A stretch of DNA of 38,598 nucleotides from Bacillota bacterium (GCA_029006345.1 JAQXGK010000002.1:1-38598); one strand, 5' to 3'. Positions 10,015 through 20,861 are shown, counted from the stretch's first letter. The notes: generated by a model from the letters alone, not told the origin. Made by a program: numbers and translations.

Positions 10015-11304
10015 TTGTTTAAGACATTTACGAATGCTTGGAAACTTCCCGATCTGAAGAAGAAGATTTTATTCACTTTGATTGTTATTCTTGTCTACAG
10101 AATCGGTTGCGCACTTCCCGTACCGTTTATTGACGCAGATGCAATAAAGAGTATGTTTTCAAGTGCCGAGGGTACAATATTCCAGTATTTCAATATATTG
10201 TCTGGCGATTCATTCTCTAAAGCAACCCTTTTTGCTCTTTCTGTTACACCCTATATCACCGCAAGCATTGTAATGCAGCTTCTTACGATTGCCATACCGG
10301 CTCTCGAAAAGCTCCAGAAGAGCGGCGAAGAGGGTCAGAAGAAAATAGCGCAGATTACCCGTGTCGTTACCGTCGGTCTTGCTCTTCTTACAAGCTTCGG
10401 TTACTACACAACTCTCAAGAATGCAATGAACGCTCTTACCGATACAAGCTTCTTTGCCGGTCTTGTAATCGTCTCCTGCCACTGTGCAGGCGCCTGCATT
10501 ATCATGTGGCTGGGCGAGAAGATTGACGAAAAGGGCATCGGAAACGGCATTTCAATGATTCTTTTCGCAAATATCATTTCCTCTCTGCCGACAATGATAG
10601 CTCCTATCATTGCGACCTACGAGCTCAAGGGTGTTGTTGCGATACTGGTATATGCAGCTGCTATTCTTATCGGAATCCTCGTTGTAGCGTTTGTCGTATT
10701 TATGACAGACTCCGAAAGAAGACTTCCGATTCAGTATTCTAAGCGCGTCGTCGGCAGAAAGATGTACGGCGGACAGAGCACATTCCTGCCTATTAAGCTG
10801 AATATGTCGGGCGTTATGCCTATCATCTTCGCAAGCAGCATTATGCAGCTCCCCGCAACCATCGCGCTCTTCCTGCCTACTCCCGAGGAAGGTTCGTTCT
10901 GGGCCGGTTTCCTTAATTTCTTCAGCACGCGCAGCGTATTCTACGCGATTATTCTTTTGGTTCTCATTATTGCCTTCAGTTATTTCTATCTCGCGATTTC
11001 CTTCAACCCCGTTGAGGTTGCAAATAACTTAAAGCAAAACGGCGGCTTTATCCCCGGCATTCGCCCCGGTAAGCCCACAAGCGACTATATATCAAAGTCG
11101 CTCAAGAGAATCACACTCATTGGTGCATTTTTCCTTGCTATCATCGCGGTAATGCCCATGGTACTCAGTGCATTCAACGTAAGCTTCGGTAGCGTAAGCT
11201 TTGGCGGTACATCGCTTCTTATCGTTGTCGGTGTAGCTCTTGAAACAACAAGAGACCTCGAAAGCCAAATCACAATGCGCCACTATAAGGGCTTTCTTGA
11301 ATAA
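10015..11304 (+). CDS. secY: Preprotein translocase subunit SecY
   Basis: Multi-spanning membrane protein with SecY motifs (GNGISMILFANI, FNPVEVANNLKQNGGFIPGIRPGKPT); TTG start abutting the rplO stop. Confidence 0.97.
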   Translation: MFKTFTNAWKLPDLKKKILFTLIVILVYRIGCALPVPFIDADAIKSMFSSAEGTIFQYFNILSGDSFSKATLFALSVTPYITASIVMQLLTIAIPALEKLQKSGEEGQKKIAQITRVVTVGLALLTSFGYYTTLKNAMNALTDTSFFAGLVIVSCHCAGACIIMWLGEKIDEKGIGNGISMILFANIISSLPTMIAPIIATYELKGVVAILVYAAAILIGILVVAFVVFMTDSERRLPIQYSKRVVGRKMYGGQSTFLPIKLNMSGVMPIIFASSIMQLPATIALFLPTPEEGSFWAGFLNFFSTRSVFYAIILLVLIIAFSYFYLAISFNPVEVANNLKQNGGFIPGIRPGKPTSDYISKSLKRITLIGAFFLAIIAVMPMVLSAFNVSFGSVSFGGTSLLIVVGVALETTRDLESQITMRHYKGFLE

Positions 11305-11322
11305 TATGACGGAGAAAAGAAT

Positions 11323-11961
11323 ATGAAGATTATTTTTCTTGGCGCTCCCGGCGCCGGAAAAGGTACTCAGGCGGCTATCGTCAGCCAGAAGCTGTCGATA
11401 CCCACTATCTCTACAGGTGAGATTATTCGAGAATCCGTCAGAAATGAAACACCCCTTGGAAAAACCGCAAAGGAGCTCATCGAAAAGGGCGAGCTTGTTC
11501 CCGATAACTTGGTGATAGAATTAGTCAGAAACCGTATTTCGCAGGACGACTGCAAAAACGGATTTATTCTCGACGGTTTCCCGAGGACTATCGAACAGGC
11601 GAAAGCGCTCTCGGAGATGGGAGTGGATATTGACGCGGTAGTCAATATATTCGTATCCGATGCGGACATAATCCGCCGTATGGGAGGCAGACGCACCTGC
11701 AGCAAATGCTCGGCTACATATCACACGCTGTACAATCCCTCAGCTAAGGGCGAGTGCTGCGAGAAATGCGGCGAGAAGCTTTCGGTCAGGGCGGACGATA
11801 GCCCCGAAACGGTTAAAAAGCGACTTGAGGTCTATCATAGACAGACTCAGCCGCTGGAGGATTATTATAATGACTTGGGAAAGCTTGTTACGGTTGTCGG
11901 ACAGGAAAAGCTTGAAGACACGACAAGGCTGACCCTTGAGGCGTTAAAGGTAAATGATTAA
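11323..11961 (+). CDS. adk: Adenylate kinase with zinc-type LID domain
   Basis: MKIIFLGAPGAGKGTQA; CSKCSATYH...CCEKCG. Confidence 0.97.
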   Translation: MKIIFLGAPGAGKGTQAAIVSQKLSIPTISTGEIIRESVRNETPLGKTAKELIEKGELVPDNLVIELVRNRISQDDCKNGFILDGFPRTIEQAKALSEMGVDIDAVVNIFVSDADIIRRMGGRRTCSKCSATYHTLYNPSAKGECCEKCGEKLSVRADDSPETVKKRLEVYHRQTQPLEDYYNDLGKLVTVVGQEKLEDTTRLTLEALKVND

Positions 11962-12700
11962 GTTAAAATCAGCTGCACAAATAGACTTGATGCGCACGGC
12001 AGGCAAAATTACTGCCGGCGCATTGAGTTACGCCGGACAAATAATTTCCGAAGGAATGACATATGCCGAGCTCGATCACGAGATAAAAAAATTTATCACC
12101 GATCGCGGAGCGGTGCCTACCTTCTTGAATTACAACGGTTTTCCGGCGAGTGCGTGCATCAGCGTAAACGAAGAGGTTATTCACGGTATCCCGGACGGGA
12201 GAAAGTTTAAGGAAGGCGACATAGTAAGCATTGATGTCGGCGCCTATATAGGCGGTTATACCGGTGACGCAGCCAACACCTTCGGTGTCGGCAGAATATC
12301 CGATGAGGCACAGAGGCTTATTGATGTCACAAAACAGAGCTTTTTCGACGGAATTGCAAAGATTGGACCGGGTGCCAGAATAGGCGATATTTCAAATGCG
12401 ATACAGAACACCGTAGAGCATGCCGGTTTTTCGGTCATAAGGGAATATGTCGGACACGGTGTGGGCAGGGATCTGCACGAAGAGCCCGATGTGCCCAACT
12501 ACGGACCGGCCGGAAGAGGCCCCAGGCTTTACAACGGTATGACAATCGCTGTCGAACCTATGGTTTGCGCGGGACGAAATGAGATAAGAGTGCTTGACAA
12601 CGGCTGGACGGTGGTTACCTGCGACGGCTCGCTCGCCGCTCACTACGAGAACACGATAGCAATCGTAGACAACAAGGTCGAGATACTGACTAAGGTTTAA
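11954..12700 (+). CDS. map: Methionine aminopeptidase type I
   Basis: MIKLKSAAQIDLMRTAGKI; GHGVGRDLHEEPDVPN; overlaps adk by 8 nt. Confidence 0.97.
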   Translation: MIKLKSAAQIDLMRTAGKITAGALSYAGQIISEGMTYAELDHEIKKFITDRGAVPTFLNYNGFPASACISVNEEVIHGIPDGRKFKEGDIVSIDVGAYIGGYTGDAANTFGVGRISDEAQRLIDVTKQSFFDGIAKIGPGARIGDISNAIQNTVEHAGFSVIREYVGHGVGRDLHEEPDVPNYGPAGRGPRLYNGMTIAVEPMVCAGRNEIRVLDNGWTVVTCDGSLAAHYENTIAIVDNKVEILTKV

Positions 12701-12704
12701 GAGC

Positions 12705-12977
12705 GTGGACAAGCTGACAAAGGGCAGTATCGTTCTCTCCGCAGCCGGTCACGATAAGGGCTTTTGCTTCGCGGTCATAAATATGATCGACGAAAATACG
12801 GCGCTTATCGCAGACGGCAGAAGGAGAAAGCTTATTTCGCCCAAAAAGAAAAATACAAAGCATCTTTTGCTTATGGGAAGAATCCCGGCGGATGTAAGCA
12901 GTCTTTCAAATAAGGCACTTTACGCCGCTATAAGAGATGCCTGCCGGTCCGTAGCAACGGATAACGCCAAACAATAA
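12705..12977 (+). CDS. KOW-domain (L14e-like) RNA-binding protein
   Basis: GSIVLSAAGHDKGFCFAVINMIDENTALIADGRRRKLISPKKKNTKHL; position between map and infA typical of Firmicutes; GTG start. Confidence 0.85.
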   Translation: MDKLTKGSIVLSAAGHDKGFCFAVINMIDENTALIADGRRRKLISPKKKNTKHLLLMGRIPADVSSLSNKALYAAIRDACRSVATDNAKQ

Positions 12978-13106
12978 AGGTTTGTCGGGAAAATGGGGCG
13001 TGCCGACAAAACTTTAACATTAGATTTCAGGGAGGATTTGCGGTCATGAGGGTGTTTGCCGATAACCGTAGATTCAGCGTTTCAGCAGAAAGGAACGGTC
13101 ACACGC

Positions 13107-13325
13107 ATGGCTAAAGACGAAAATGTAGTGGAATTTGAGGGTACGGTCACTGAGAACCTGCCCAGTGCGACTTTCAGAGTAAAGTTGCCGAATGACATGG
13201 TTATTCTCGCTCACATATCGGGCAAGATGCGCCAGCATTACATTAAGATCACGCCCGGCGACAGGGTTCTGGTTGAAGTATCAATCTACGACCCTACAAA
13301 GGGAAGAATCACAAGAAGACTGTAA
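13107..13325 (+). CDS. infA: Translation initiation factor IF-1
   Basis: [55 protein letters not shown] at 13107. Confidence 0.97.
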   Translation: MAKDENVVEFEGTVTENLPSATFRVKLPNDMVILAHISGKMRQHYIKITPGDRVLVEVSIYDPTKGRITRRL

Positions 13326-13395
13326 GCGAAAGCAAGCAGCCGCTCACAGCGGCGAAAGCCGCAACACAAGCAGATTATGCATGGAGGTAGCTATT

Positions 13396-13509
13396 ATGAA
13401 AGTTAAGCCTTCCGTTAAGAAAATGTGCGAGAAGTGCAAGATTATCAAGAGACACGGCATTGTTATGGTTATATGCGAGAATCCCAAGCATAAACAGAGA
13501 CAAGGCTGA
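13396..13509 (+). CDS. rpmJ: 50S ribosomal protein L36
   Basis: [37 protein letters not shown], 37 aa. Confidence 0.97.
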   Translation: MKVKPSVKKMCEKCKIIKRHGIVMVICENPKHKQRQG

Positions 13510-13531
13510 TTTAATAAGGAGGAACTAAGAC

Positions 13532-13900
13532 ATGGCTCGTATAGCAGGTGTTGATATACCCAGAGAAAAACGCGTCGAGATTGGTCTTACATACATTTTC
13601 GGTATCGGCAGAACATCAGCTGAAAAGATACTCGAAAAGACAGGCATCAACCCCGACACCAGAGTAAAGGATCTTACCGAAGAAGAAGTATCAAAGCTTC
13701 GTGAGATTATTGAAAACGAATACACTGTTGAAGGTGACCTTCGCAGAAATGTTGCATACGACATCAAGAGAATGATTGATATCGGCTGCTACAGAGGCGT
13801 ACGCCATCGCAAGGGACTTCCCGTAAGAGGTCAGCGCACCAAGACAAATGCAAGAACTCGCAAGGGTCCGGTTAAGACTATTGCGAACAAGAAGAAGTAA
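13532..13900 (+). CDS. rpsM: 30S ribosomal protein S13
   Basis: [26 protein letters not shown]. Confidence 0.98.
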   Translation: MARIAGVDIPREKRVEIGLTYIFGIGRTSAEKILEKTGINPDTRVKDLTEEEVSKLREIIENEYTVEGDLRRNVAYDIKRMIDIGCYRGVRHRKGLPVRGQRTKTNARTRKGPVKTIANKKK

Positions 13901-13915
13901 AGGAGGAGTTTTAAG

Positions 13916-14320
13916 ATGGCTGTAAAACAACAGAGCGCTAAGAAAACAACCAAGCGTCGCCGCGAGCGCAAAAATATAGAAAAGGGCGCTGCACATATCC
14001 GCTCTTCGTACAACAATACTATTGTAACGCTGACAGACGTCAACGGAAACGCTATCTCCTGGGCTTCAGCCGGCGAGATGGGCTTCAAGGGCTCTAAGAA
14101 ATCCACTCCTTTCGCAGCACAGACCGCAGCAGAAACCGCTGCAAAGCTTGCTGTTGAGCAGGGTCTCAAGACGGTTGAAGTGTTCGTCAAGGGTCCCGGA
14201 CAGGGAAGAGAATCCGCCATCCGCGCACTCCAGACCGCAGGTCTCGAGATTACGCTTATTAAGGATGTTACACCCATTCCGCACAACGGATGCCGTCCTC
14301 CCAAGAGAAGACGCGTCTAA
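13916..14320 (+). CDS. rpsK: 30S ribosomal protein S11
   Basis: [42 protein letters not shown]. Confidence 0.98.
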   Translation: MAVKQQSAKKTTKRRRERKNIEKGAAHIRSSYNNTIVTLTDVNGNAISWASAGEMGFKGSKKSTPFAAQTAAETAAKLAVEQGLKTVEVFVKGPGQGRESAIRALQTAGLEITLIKDVTPIPHNGCRPPKRRRV

Positions 14321-14343
14321 TTTAACAGGAGGTAGAAAGCTTT

Positions 14344-14970
14344 ATGGCAAAATATACAGGCCCCGCTTGCAGACAGTGTCGCAGAGAGGGCACAAAAATG
14401 TTTCTTAAGGGCGACAGATGCTTCTCGGACAAGTGTGCTATTCAGAGAAGAAATACCGTCCCCGGTCAGCACGGCGCTTCGCGCAAGATGATGAAAGAAT
14501 ACGGTCTTCAGCTTCGTGAGAAGCAGAAGGCAAAGAGATACTACGGCGTTCTTGAAAATCAGTTCAGAAACTATTTCAAGAAGGCTGATGCCAAGGAAGG
14601 TATGACCGGTGAGAACCTTCTCACTCTCATCGAGAGACGCCTTGACAACGTTGTCTACAGAATCGGCTTCTGCGACAGCAGACGCGACGCAAGACAGCTT
14701 GTCCGCCACGGTCATTTCACAGTAAACGGCAAGAAAGCGAACATCCCTTCGATCATCCTGAAGCAGGGCGATGTTGTTGCAGTAACCGAAACAAGCAAGA
14801 GCAATGCAAAGTTCAAGGCAATTGCGGAAACTCTCGACAGCAAGACCGCTCCCAAGTGGCTCGCAGTCGATAAGGCAAAGCTTTGCGCTACTGTAGCAGA
14901 ACTCCCCGAGAGAGACGATATCGACTTTGATATTGAAGAGCACCTTATCGTCGAGCTTTATTCAAAGTAA
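14344..14970 (+). CDS. rpsD: 30S ribosomal protein S4 (zinc-binding N-terminus)
   Basis: [37 protein letters not shown]. Confidence 0.97.
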   Translation: MAKYTGPACRQCRREGTKMFLKGDRCFSDKCAIQRRNTVPGQHGASRKMMKEYGLQLREKQKAKRYYGVLENQFRNYFKKADAKEGMTGENLLTLIERRLDNVVYRIGFCDSRRDARQLVRHGHFTVNGKKANIPSIILKQGDVVAVTETSKSNAKFKAIAETLDSKTAPKWLAVDKAKLCATVAELPERDDIDFDIEEHLIVELYSK

Positions 14971-15077
14971 TAAAATCCTCGCAATATCCGGTATTATACG
15001 GCGTTATGCGCAAATGCAAGTGTTCGTAGCCGCCGTATCAGTCGAAGAATTATGATTTTACAGAGGAGGATTATTTG

Positions 15078-16028
15078 ATGATTGAAATAGAAAGACCGAG
15101 CATCAACACCGTTGAGCTTAGTGACGACGGAACCTTCGGAAAGTTTGAAGTAGAGCCTCTTGAAAGAGGCTTCGGAATCACCCTCGGCAATTCGCTGAGA
15201 AGAATTCTGTTAAGCTCGCTTCCCGGCGTCGCAGTTACAAATATAAAGATCGACGGCGTACTGCATGAGATTTCAACTATCCCCGGTGTCAAGGAAGATG
15301 TCACCGAGATTGTTCTCAATGTCAAGGGTATAACCGCAAAGCTTCACGTAAATCAGCCTAAGACCGTCATTATTGACGCTCAGGGCGAGTGTGAGGTGGT
15401 TGCAGGCGATATCAAGGTTGATCCCGACATTGAAATACTCAATCCGGAACACCATATTGCAACCGTATCGGAGGGTGCGAAGTTCTATATGGAGCTTACA
15501 TTCGATTCCGGCCGCGGCTATGTTTCTGCTGATAAGAACAAGCAGGAGGGTACGCCTACCATCGGCACGATATATACCGATTCGATTTTCACACCGGTTT
15601 ATAATGTCAGCTACTCGGTTGAAAACACCCGAGTAGGCGACAAGATGGAACTTGATAAGTTAACCCTTGAGGTTACCACAGACGGTACTATTTCGGCTAA
15701 GGAGTCCATTTCACTTGCCGCAAAGATTCTGTGCGAGCATCTTAATCTGTTCGTGGATCTTTCTGACGAGGCAAAGAAGGCGGATATCCTGAAGGACCGT
15801 GAGGAAACCATCAAGGAGAAGGTTCTTGATATGACTATCGAGGAGCTCGATTTGTCTGTCCGTTCCTTCAACTGTCTGAAGCGTGCCGGCATCGACACTG
15901 TGGAGGACTTGATCAGCCGTTCCGAGGAAGACATGATAAAGGTCAGAAATCTCGGTAAGAAATCACTTGAAGAGGTTATTCTCAAGCTTCATTCTTTGGG
16001 TCTCGAGCTCAAGAAGGACGACGAATAA
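15078..16028 (+). CDS. rpoA: DNA-directed RNA polymerase subunit alpha
   Basis: [48 protein letters not shown]; start at 15078 or TTG 15075. Confidence 0.98.
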   Translation: MIEIERPSINTVELSDDGTFGKFEVEPLERGFGITLGNSLRRILLSSLPGVAVTNIKIDGVLHEISTIPGVKEDVTEIVLNVKGITAKLHVNQPKTVIIDAQGECEVVAGDIKVDPDIEILNPEHHIATVSEGAKFYMELTFDSGRGYVSADKNKQEGTPTIGTIYTDSIFTPVYNVSYSVENTRVGDKMELDKLTLEVTTDGTISAKESISLAAKILCEHLNLFVDLSDEAKKADILKDREETIKEKVLDMTIEELDLSVRSFNCLKRAGIDTVEDLISRSEEDMIKVRNLGKKSLEEVILKLHSLGLELKKDDE

Positions 16029-16065
16029 GCCTATCGGTATATACTAATTTTGGAGGTAAACTTAA

Positions 16066-16707
16066 ATGCCCGGAACAAGAAAACTTGGCAGAACAACGGA
16101 TCACAGAATGTCTATGCTCCGCGGTCAGGTAACGCTCCTGCTCGATAACGGCTCTATCAGAACAACCGTTACGAGAGCAAAGGAAATCAGAAGCCTGACA
16201 GATAAAATGATTACACTCGGCAAGACAAATACTCTTGCGTCCAAGAGACAGGCGCTTGCTTTCATTACAAAGGAAGATGTTGTCAAGAAGCTTTTTGACA
16301 CCATCGCTCCCTCGCTTTCCGACAGAAACGGCGGTTATACAAGAATCTACCGTCTCGGTCCGAGAAGAGGCGACGGCGCCGAAATGGCTCTTATCGAGCT
16401 TGTCAACCTTGTAAAAGAGGACAAGAAGTCCGGCAAGGATGCTAAGGCGGCTGCAAAGAAGCCTGCGGCAAAGAAAGCCGACACTTCCGATAAGAAGGAA
16501 GAGACCAAGGCAGAAGCAACCGAAGCTAAGCCCGCTGCAAAGAAGTCTACGGCTAAGAAGACCGATTCCGCAGACGCTAAGCCTGCCGCAAAGAAGCCCG
16601 CTGCTAAGAAGCCTGCCGCAAAGAAGGCTGATTCCGCAGACGCTAAACCCGCTGCTAAGAAGCCTGCTGCAAAAAAAGCGGAAGAGGAAAAGTCTGACGA
16701 CAAATAA
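16066..16707 (+). CDS. rplQ: 50S ribosomal protein L17 with long Lys/Ala/Pro repeat C-terminal extension
   Basis: [23 protein letters not shown]...; the core ends near residue 118 and the protein is 213 aa. Confidence 0.97.
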   Translation: MPGTRKLGRTTDHRMSMLRGQVTLLLDNGSIRTTVTRAKEIRSLTDKMITLGKTNTLASKRQALAFITKEDVVKKLFDTIAPSLSDRNGGYTRIYRLGPRRGDGAEMALIELVNLVKEDKKSGKDAKAAAKKPAAKKADTSDKKEETKAEATEAKPAAKKSTAKKTDSADAKPAAKKPAAKKPAAKKADSADAKPAAKKPAAKKAEEEKSDDK

Positions 16708-16724
16708 GCTAATACATATACAAG

Positions 16725-16749
16725 AAGGCGGACTTTCGGTCCGCCTTTT
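16725..16749 (+). terminator. Terminator of the ribosomal cluster
   Basis: AAGGCGGAC-tttcg-GTCCGCCTT then TTC. Confidence 0.8.
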
Positions 16750-16774
16750 CCTGTAAAAAAAGGGTGGTTTAGTT

Positions 16775-17326
16775 ATGATAGAACAAATAAAAAAGGATGT
16801 TGAAACCGCTCTTTGTGAGCTGTTGGCTGTCGCAAAGCTCAAGGAGAACGATATTCTGGTAATCGGCTGTTCATCGAGCGAGATATGCGGCAAAAAGCTG
16901 GGAACTGCCTCATCCATGGACGCGGCAAAGGCGGTTTTTGAGACGGTGTATCCGATAATCAAGAGCAACAAGCTGTTTCTCGCCGTGCAATGCTGCGAGC
17001 ATCTCAACCGCGCGCTTATCGTTGAGAGGGCTTGCGCTGAGAAATACGGCTTGCCGGAGGTAAATGTGGTACCGCATGCACACGCAGGCGGAGCGTTCGC
17101 TACCACCGCATATGCAAACTTTGAGAGTCCGGTCGCGGTCGAGTCGGTAAGAGCGAGCGCGGGAATAGATATAGGCGACGTACTTATCGGAATGCACATC
17201 ATTCCGGTATGCGTTCCTGTCAGAGTGAGTGTGAAGAAGATAGGCGAGGCCAATATCGTGCTTGCACGCCACCGCCCGAAATTTGTCGGCGGCGAGAGAG
17301 CGATATATAACAAGGATTTAATGTAA
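16775..17326 (+). CDS. DUF436 / YwlG-like (TIGR01440-type) protein
   Basis: VIGCSSSEICGKKLGTASS..., HAGGAFATTAY, DIGDVLIGMHIIPVCVPVR; family recognition. Confidence 0.85.
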   Translation: MIEQIKKDVETALCELLAVAKLKENDILVIGCSSSEICGKKLGTASSMDAAKAVFETVYPIIKSNKLFLAVQCCEHLNRALIVERACAEKYGLPEVNVVPHAHAGGAFATTAYANFESPVAVESVRASAGIDIGDVLIGMHIIPVCVPVRVSVKKIGEANIVLARHRPKFVGGERAIYNKDLM

Positions 17327-18129
17327 TGACGGTAAACAAATCTAATGCCACTATATACGCTTGTCTTCCGGAAAGTTCGCTCACTCCCATAGCCGACGAG
17401 ATTCTCTACGGCTGGAACGTGACGGTGCTTGAGGAGTTTAGTCGGTATGTCCGCGTCAAAACCGAGTACGGCTATGAGGGATATATGGCGAAAAGCGACC
17501 TTTCGGAGGACTGCGAGGGCGATTATACCGTCGTTGCGGGCTTATGCGGAGTAGTTCCGACTGCCGAGTATAAGTATCCCGAAATAATGCTTCTGCCCCG
17601 TCTGGCGAGAGTTAAGGTGCTGGAAAAGGGCGAGAAATGGACGAGGATTTTGCTGGCCGACGGCAGAGAAGCGTTTGTAAGAACACTGCACATTGCTCCG
17701 TGGCATGGGATTTTTGCCCGCCGCGGCTTTGCCGACAGCATAAAGCCGGACGTAGATCTCAGGCAGAGAATAGTCGGGATCGCACAAAGATATCTCGGCA
17801 CCCAGTACCGCTGGGGCGGAAAATCGAGCTTGGGTATCGACTGCTCGGGTCTTTGCTTCATGGCATATTACGAAAACGGAATTAATATTTACCGCGACGC
17901 AGAGCCGGATACAAGCTATACCAAGCGTATTCCGCTCGACAGAGCGAAGCCCGGCGATCTCTTGTATTTCCCCGGGCATATCGCGATGGTGACCGAAGGG
18001 TTGCGGTTTATTCATGCGTCCAGCGCGCTTTCCGTGGTGGGCTTTAACAGCCTTTCTCCCGAGGACGAGAATTACAGCGAGTATCTTGAAAAGAATTTGA
18101 TTACAGCGGCAACTGTGTTTGATGATTGA
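17326..18129 (+). CDS. NlpC/P60 (C40) peptidase with N-terminal SH3-like domains, no obvious signal peptide
   Basis: YLGTQYRWGGKSSLGIDCSGL...FPGHIAMV...IHASS catalytic Cys/His motifs; TAATG coupling with the upstream gene. Confidence 0.85.
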   Translation: MTVNKSNATIYACLPESSLTPIADEILYGWNVTVLEEFSRYVRVKTEYGYEGYMAKSDLSEDCEGDYTVVAGLCGVVPTAEYKYPEIMLLPRLARVKVLEKGEKWTRILLADGREAFVRTLHIAPWHGIFARRGFADSIKPDVDLRQRIVGIAQRYLGTQYRWGGKSSLGIDCSGLCFMAYYENGINIYRDAEPDTSYTKRIPLDRAKPGDLLYFPGHIAMVTEGLRFIHASSALSVVGFNSLSPEDENYSEYLEKNLITAATVFDD

Positions 18130-18145
18130 TGTATAAGGTGATAAT

Positions 18146-20107
18146 ATGGATATATTCAGAAGAATAGGCACGGTAATGTTGGCTGTTGTGATGACATTTT
18201 CTCTGTTTGCATGTTCGTCGGAGCAGCCGGAAGCGACAGGCGACGCATCCGGTGACAGCGATACAGAATGGGCGATATACTGGTACCTCTGCGGAAGCGA
18301 TCTTGAGTCAGGCGGCGGATTCGCAACCGCCGACCTTGCCGAGCTGACAGAGGTCAGGCTTCCCGAAAATGTAAAGGTGGTAATTCAGACCGGCGGCTCT
18401 TCTCAGTGGTATAACGATTTTGTTGACGCCGACAAAATACAGCGCTTTGTCTACAGCTCCGGGGGACTCAATATGGTAGATGAGATTCCCTCCGCAAGTA
18501 TGGGTGAGGCAAGCACGCTAAAGGACTTTTTGAGCTTTGCGGCAGAGAAATATCCGGCAAAGAAAACAGCCGTTGTATTCTGGAATCACGGCGGCGGCTC
18601 GGTTGCAGGCGCTTCCTTTGACGAGCTGTACGACAATGATTCGCTGACTCTCGACGAAATGCGCGAGGCTTTTTCAGCTGTGTTTGAACTTTCCGAAGAG
18701 TCCCGACCCTTGGACATTATCGGCTTTGACACCTGCCTGATGGCTACCGTGGATGTTGCCGCCGCTTTTTCGGATGTAGGAAAATATCTTGTTGCAAGTG
18801 AGGAAACCGAGCCTGCTAACGGCTGGTATTACTCAAAGTGGATAGGAAGTATTGCGGCAGACCCGTCAATCGAGGCGGAGGAACTGGGAATAAAGATATG
18901 CGACTCATACCTCGAGGGCTGTAAGATTGCGGGAACTGATGATCAGGCAACGCTTTCGCTCGTGGACTTGTCCAAGATACAGCCCCTTCTTGATGCACAT
19001 GAAGAGCTCGGCGCGCAGTGCTTGACCGCCGCTTGCAGTGATTCTGCATTTTTGCCGAAATTTGCGCGTGCGGCTCAGTCAAGCGAAAACTACGGCGGAA
19101 ATACCCGGGAACAGGGTTATACCAATATGGTTGATTTGGGCGATCTTGCAAAAAAGGCGGGTGAGGGTATCCCGGCCGCGCAAAAGGTGCTTGACGCTCT
19201 CAGGGACTGCGTTGTTTACTCCGTTCACGGTCAGTACAGAGCGCAGGCTAACGGTTTGAGCTGTTATTATTCCTACAGCGGAGATTCGGACGATTTCACC
19301 GGCTACTGTACGCAGGGTACCGGTGCATCGTTTAAGTATTTTTATGAGTACGGTCTGACGGGAACACTGAGCGGCGACGGAATGGATTATCTGGCGGCGC
19401 AGAATATTTCCGAGCTGCCTGAAATAGTCAGCATAAAATCCACGGATTGGGACGGCGCACCGCTTACTGTTGACGGTGACGGTAGGGCTACACTGTTCCT
19501 CGGCGAACAGGCGCAGAGCATACTTGCGGATATACGCTTTTCTCTCTATTATTCGGACAGCGATAGTGATATGCTGATGGCGCTCGGCAGTGACAACGAT
19601 ATTTCGGCGGATTGGGAATCCGGAACATTCAGCGATAATTTCCGCGGCGTTTGGGGCGCTTTGGACGGCAGTCTCGCGTACATGGAGCTTTGCGGCTCGG
19701 GGGACGACTACAATCTGTACTCAGTGCCGGTTATGCTCAACGGCGAGCGCACTAATTTACAGGTAGTTTACAGCTTTACAAATGAGCGGTGGGATATTCT
19801 CGGAGCATGGGACGGCATTGACGAAAACGGACAGGCGTCCAAAGAAATAACGCTGCTCAAGGACGGCGATGAAATCACGCCGATTTGGCTTGTGTCTGCC
19901 GCTTCCGGTGACGGCGAGCTGACCGAATATCAGGCCGAAACAGTTGTTTTCGGCTCTGAAACAGCTTTTGATGAAGTGCCGCTTGTTGACGGAATTTACA
20001 CCATGATTTTTGAACTCAGCGATACTATGGGCAATACCGTGTATTCCCAGCCGGTGGAGTTTTCATGCAGTAACGGCGAAATATTCACATCGGTATATCA
20101 AGACTGA
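18146..20107 (+). CDS. Clostripain-related (C11) cysteine peptidase lipoprotein
   Basis: Lipobox [30 protein letters not shown] (His), [15 protein letters not shown] (Cys). Confidence 0.88.
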   Translation: MDIFRRIGTVMLAVVMTFSLFACSSEQPEATGDASGDSDTEWAIYWYLCGSDLESGGGFATADLAELTEVRLPENVKVVIQTGGSSQWYNDFVDADKIQRFVYSSGGLNMVDEIPSASMGEASTLKDFLSFAAEKYPAKKTAVVFWNHGGGSVAGASFDELYDNDSLTLDEMREAFSAVFELSEESRPLDIIGFDTCLMATVDVAAAFSDVGKYLVASEETEPANGWYYSKWIGSIAADPSIEAEELGIKICDSYLEGCKIAGTDDQATLSLVDLSKIQPLLDAHEELGAQCLTAACSDSAFLPKFARAAQSSENYGGNTREQGYTNMVDLGDLAKKAGEGIPAAQKVLDALRDCVVYSVHGQYRAQANGLSCYYSYSGDSDDFTGYCTQGTGASFKYFYEYGLTGTLSGDGMDYLAAQNISELPEIVSIKSTDWDGAPLTVDGDGRATLFLGEQAQSILADIRFSLYYSDSDSDMLMALGSDNDISADWESGTFSDNFRGVWGALDGSLAYMELCGSGDDYNLYSVPVMLNGERTNLQVVYSFTNERWDILGAWDGIDENGQASKEITLLKDGDEITPIWLVSAASGDGELTEYQAETVVFGSETAFDEVPLVDGIYTMIFELSDTMGNTVYSQPVEFSCSNGEIFTSVYQD

Positions 20108-20110
20108 TAA

Positions 20111-20138
20111 AAAACTGTCGGCTGATGCCGACAGTTTT
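20111..20138. terminator. Bidirectional terminator between convergent genes
   Basis: AAAACTGTCGGC-tgat-GCCGACAGTTTT. Confidence 0.85.
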
Positions 20139-20155
20139 TTTGATATATATAGTAT

Positions 20156-20184
20156 AAAAAATCCGCCGATCTCGGCGGATTTTT
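20156..20184. terminator. Second bidirectional terminator hairpin
   Basis: AAATCCGCCG-atct-CGGCGGATTT. Confidence 0.85.
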
Positions 20185-20213
20185 ATCAAAGGGGTGCCGC
20201 AGGGAGTCGGCTG

Positions 20214-20861
20214 TCAGTTTTTTCTGTATTTATTGGTTTCGTCGATTATTTCCGAGGCGTTCTTGTAAAAAGCAGAGGTTGAAACTGTTTTCAGCGCGTC
20301 GCTCGGGACAATTTTCCATTCTCCGTTATGCTTGACGAGCTCCAGCGTAATGCTGTCGTTTACCATGTCAAGTTCCTCGGAAAAGGTCATATTGTAAATG
20401 GTCGAATACAGTATTTCGTCAATATCGTAGGCTATGCCGTCAAGCTTGCTGCCGAGTATGCTTGAATACATCCTCTCAAGCGCTGTTACGGCAAAATTAC
20501 TGCCGTCGACATAAGTCACCGAAAGCTCGGCCTGCGCACTGTCGCCGTTTTCGGATATCGATTCAATGCTGTATGTTATACGAGAGGCCGCCTCTCTCAG
20601 AAAAACCGTGAATTTCGGGGACATGTCAGTAAGGGCGTTATAGGCCTCGAATTCTTCGTCGGACAGTCCCCAGAAGTAAAGCTGCTCCTCCTGCTCGGAT
20701 TCAAAATACAAAAGGCTTTCAAATGCAAAGCTGTCATATTCACAAACGCCTGTCATGTATGAATCGATGGTTTTTTCGATGTCTGCGCTTTTTGAGCATC
20801 CCGCAAAAGCCAGGACTAACATTGCGGCGGCAAGAATTACTGATATCCTTTTTATTTTCAT
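20214..20861 (-). CDS. Uncharacterised lipoprotein, third gene of the RnfC/RnfD-like operon
   Basis: MKIKRISVILAAAMLVLAFAGCSKS signal peptide and lipobox; start overlaps the RnfD-like stop by 4 nt. Confidence 0.75.
   Translation of the reverse strand: MKIKRISVILAAAMLVLAFAGCSKSADIEKTIDSYMTGVCEYDSFAFESLLYFESEQEEQLYFWGLSDEEFEAYNALTDMSPKFTVFLREAASRITYSIESISENGDSAQAELSVTYVDGSNFAVTALERMYSSILGSKLDGIAYDIDEILYSTIYNMTFSEELDMVNDSITLELVKHNGEWKIVPSDALKTVSTSAFYKNASEIIDETNKYRKN

Noticed and set aside
16672-16678. A7 run near the end of rplQ as a programmed -1 frameshift site
   Set aside because: A-runs are expected in Lys-rich tails, there is no clear stimulatory structure, and the -1 product would read through the terminator with no meaningful domain.
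16439-16756. Basic 105-aa ORF ([12 protein letters not shown]...)
   Set aside because: Alternative frame of the rplQ repeat tail.
16009-17313. 434-aa minus-strand ORF
   Set aside because: It mirrors the rplQ repeat tail and the DUF436 gene; low-complexity Leu/Cys/Ser content is the complement of Lys/Ala codons.
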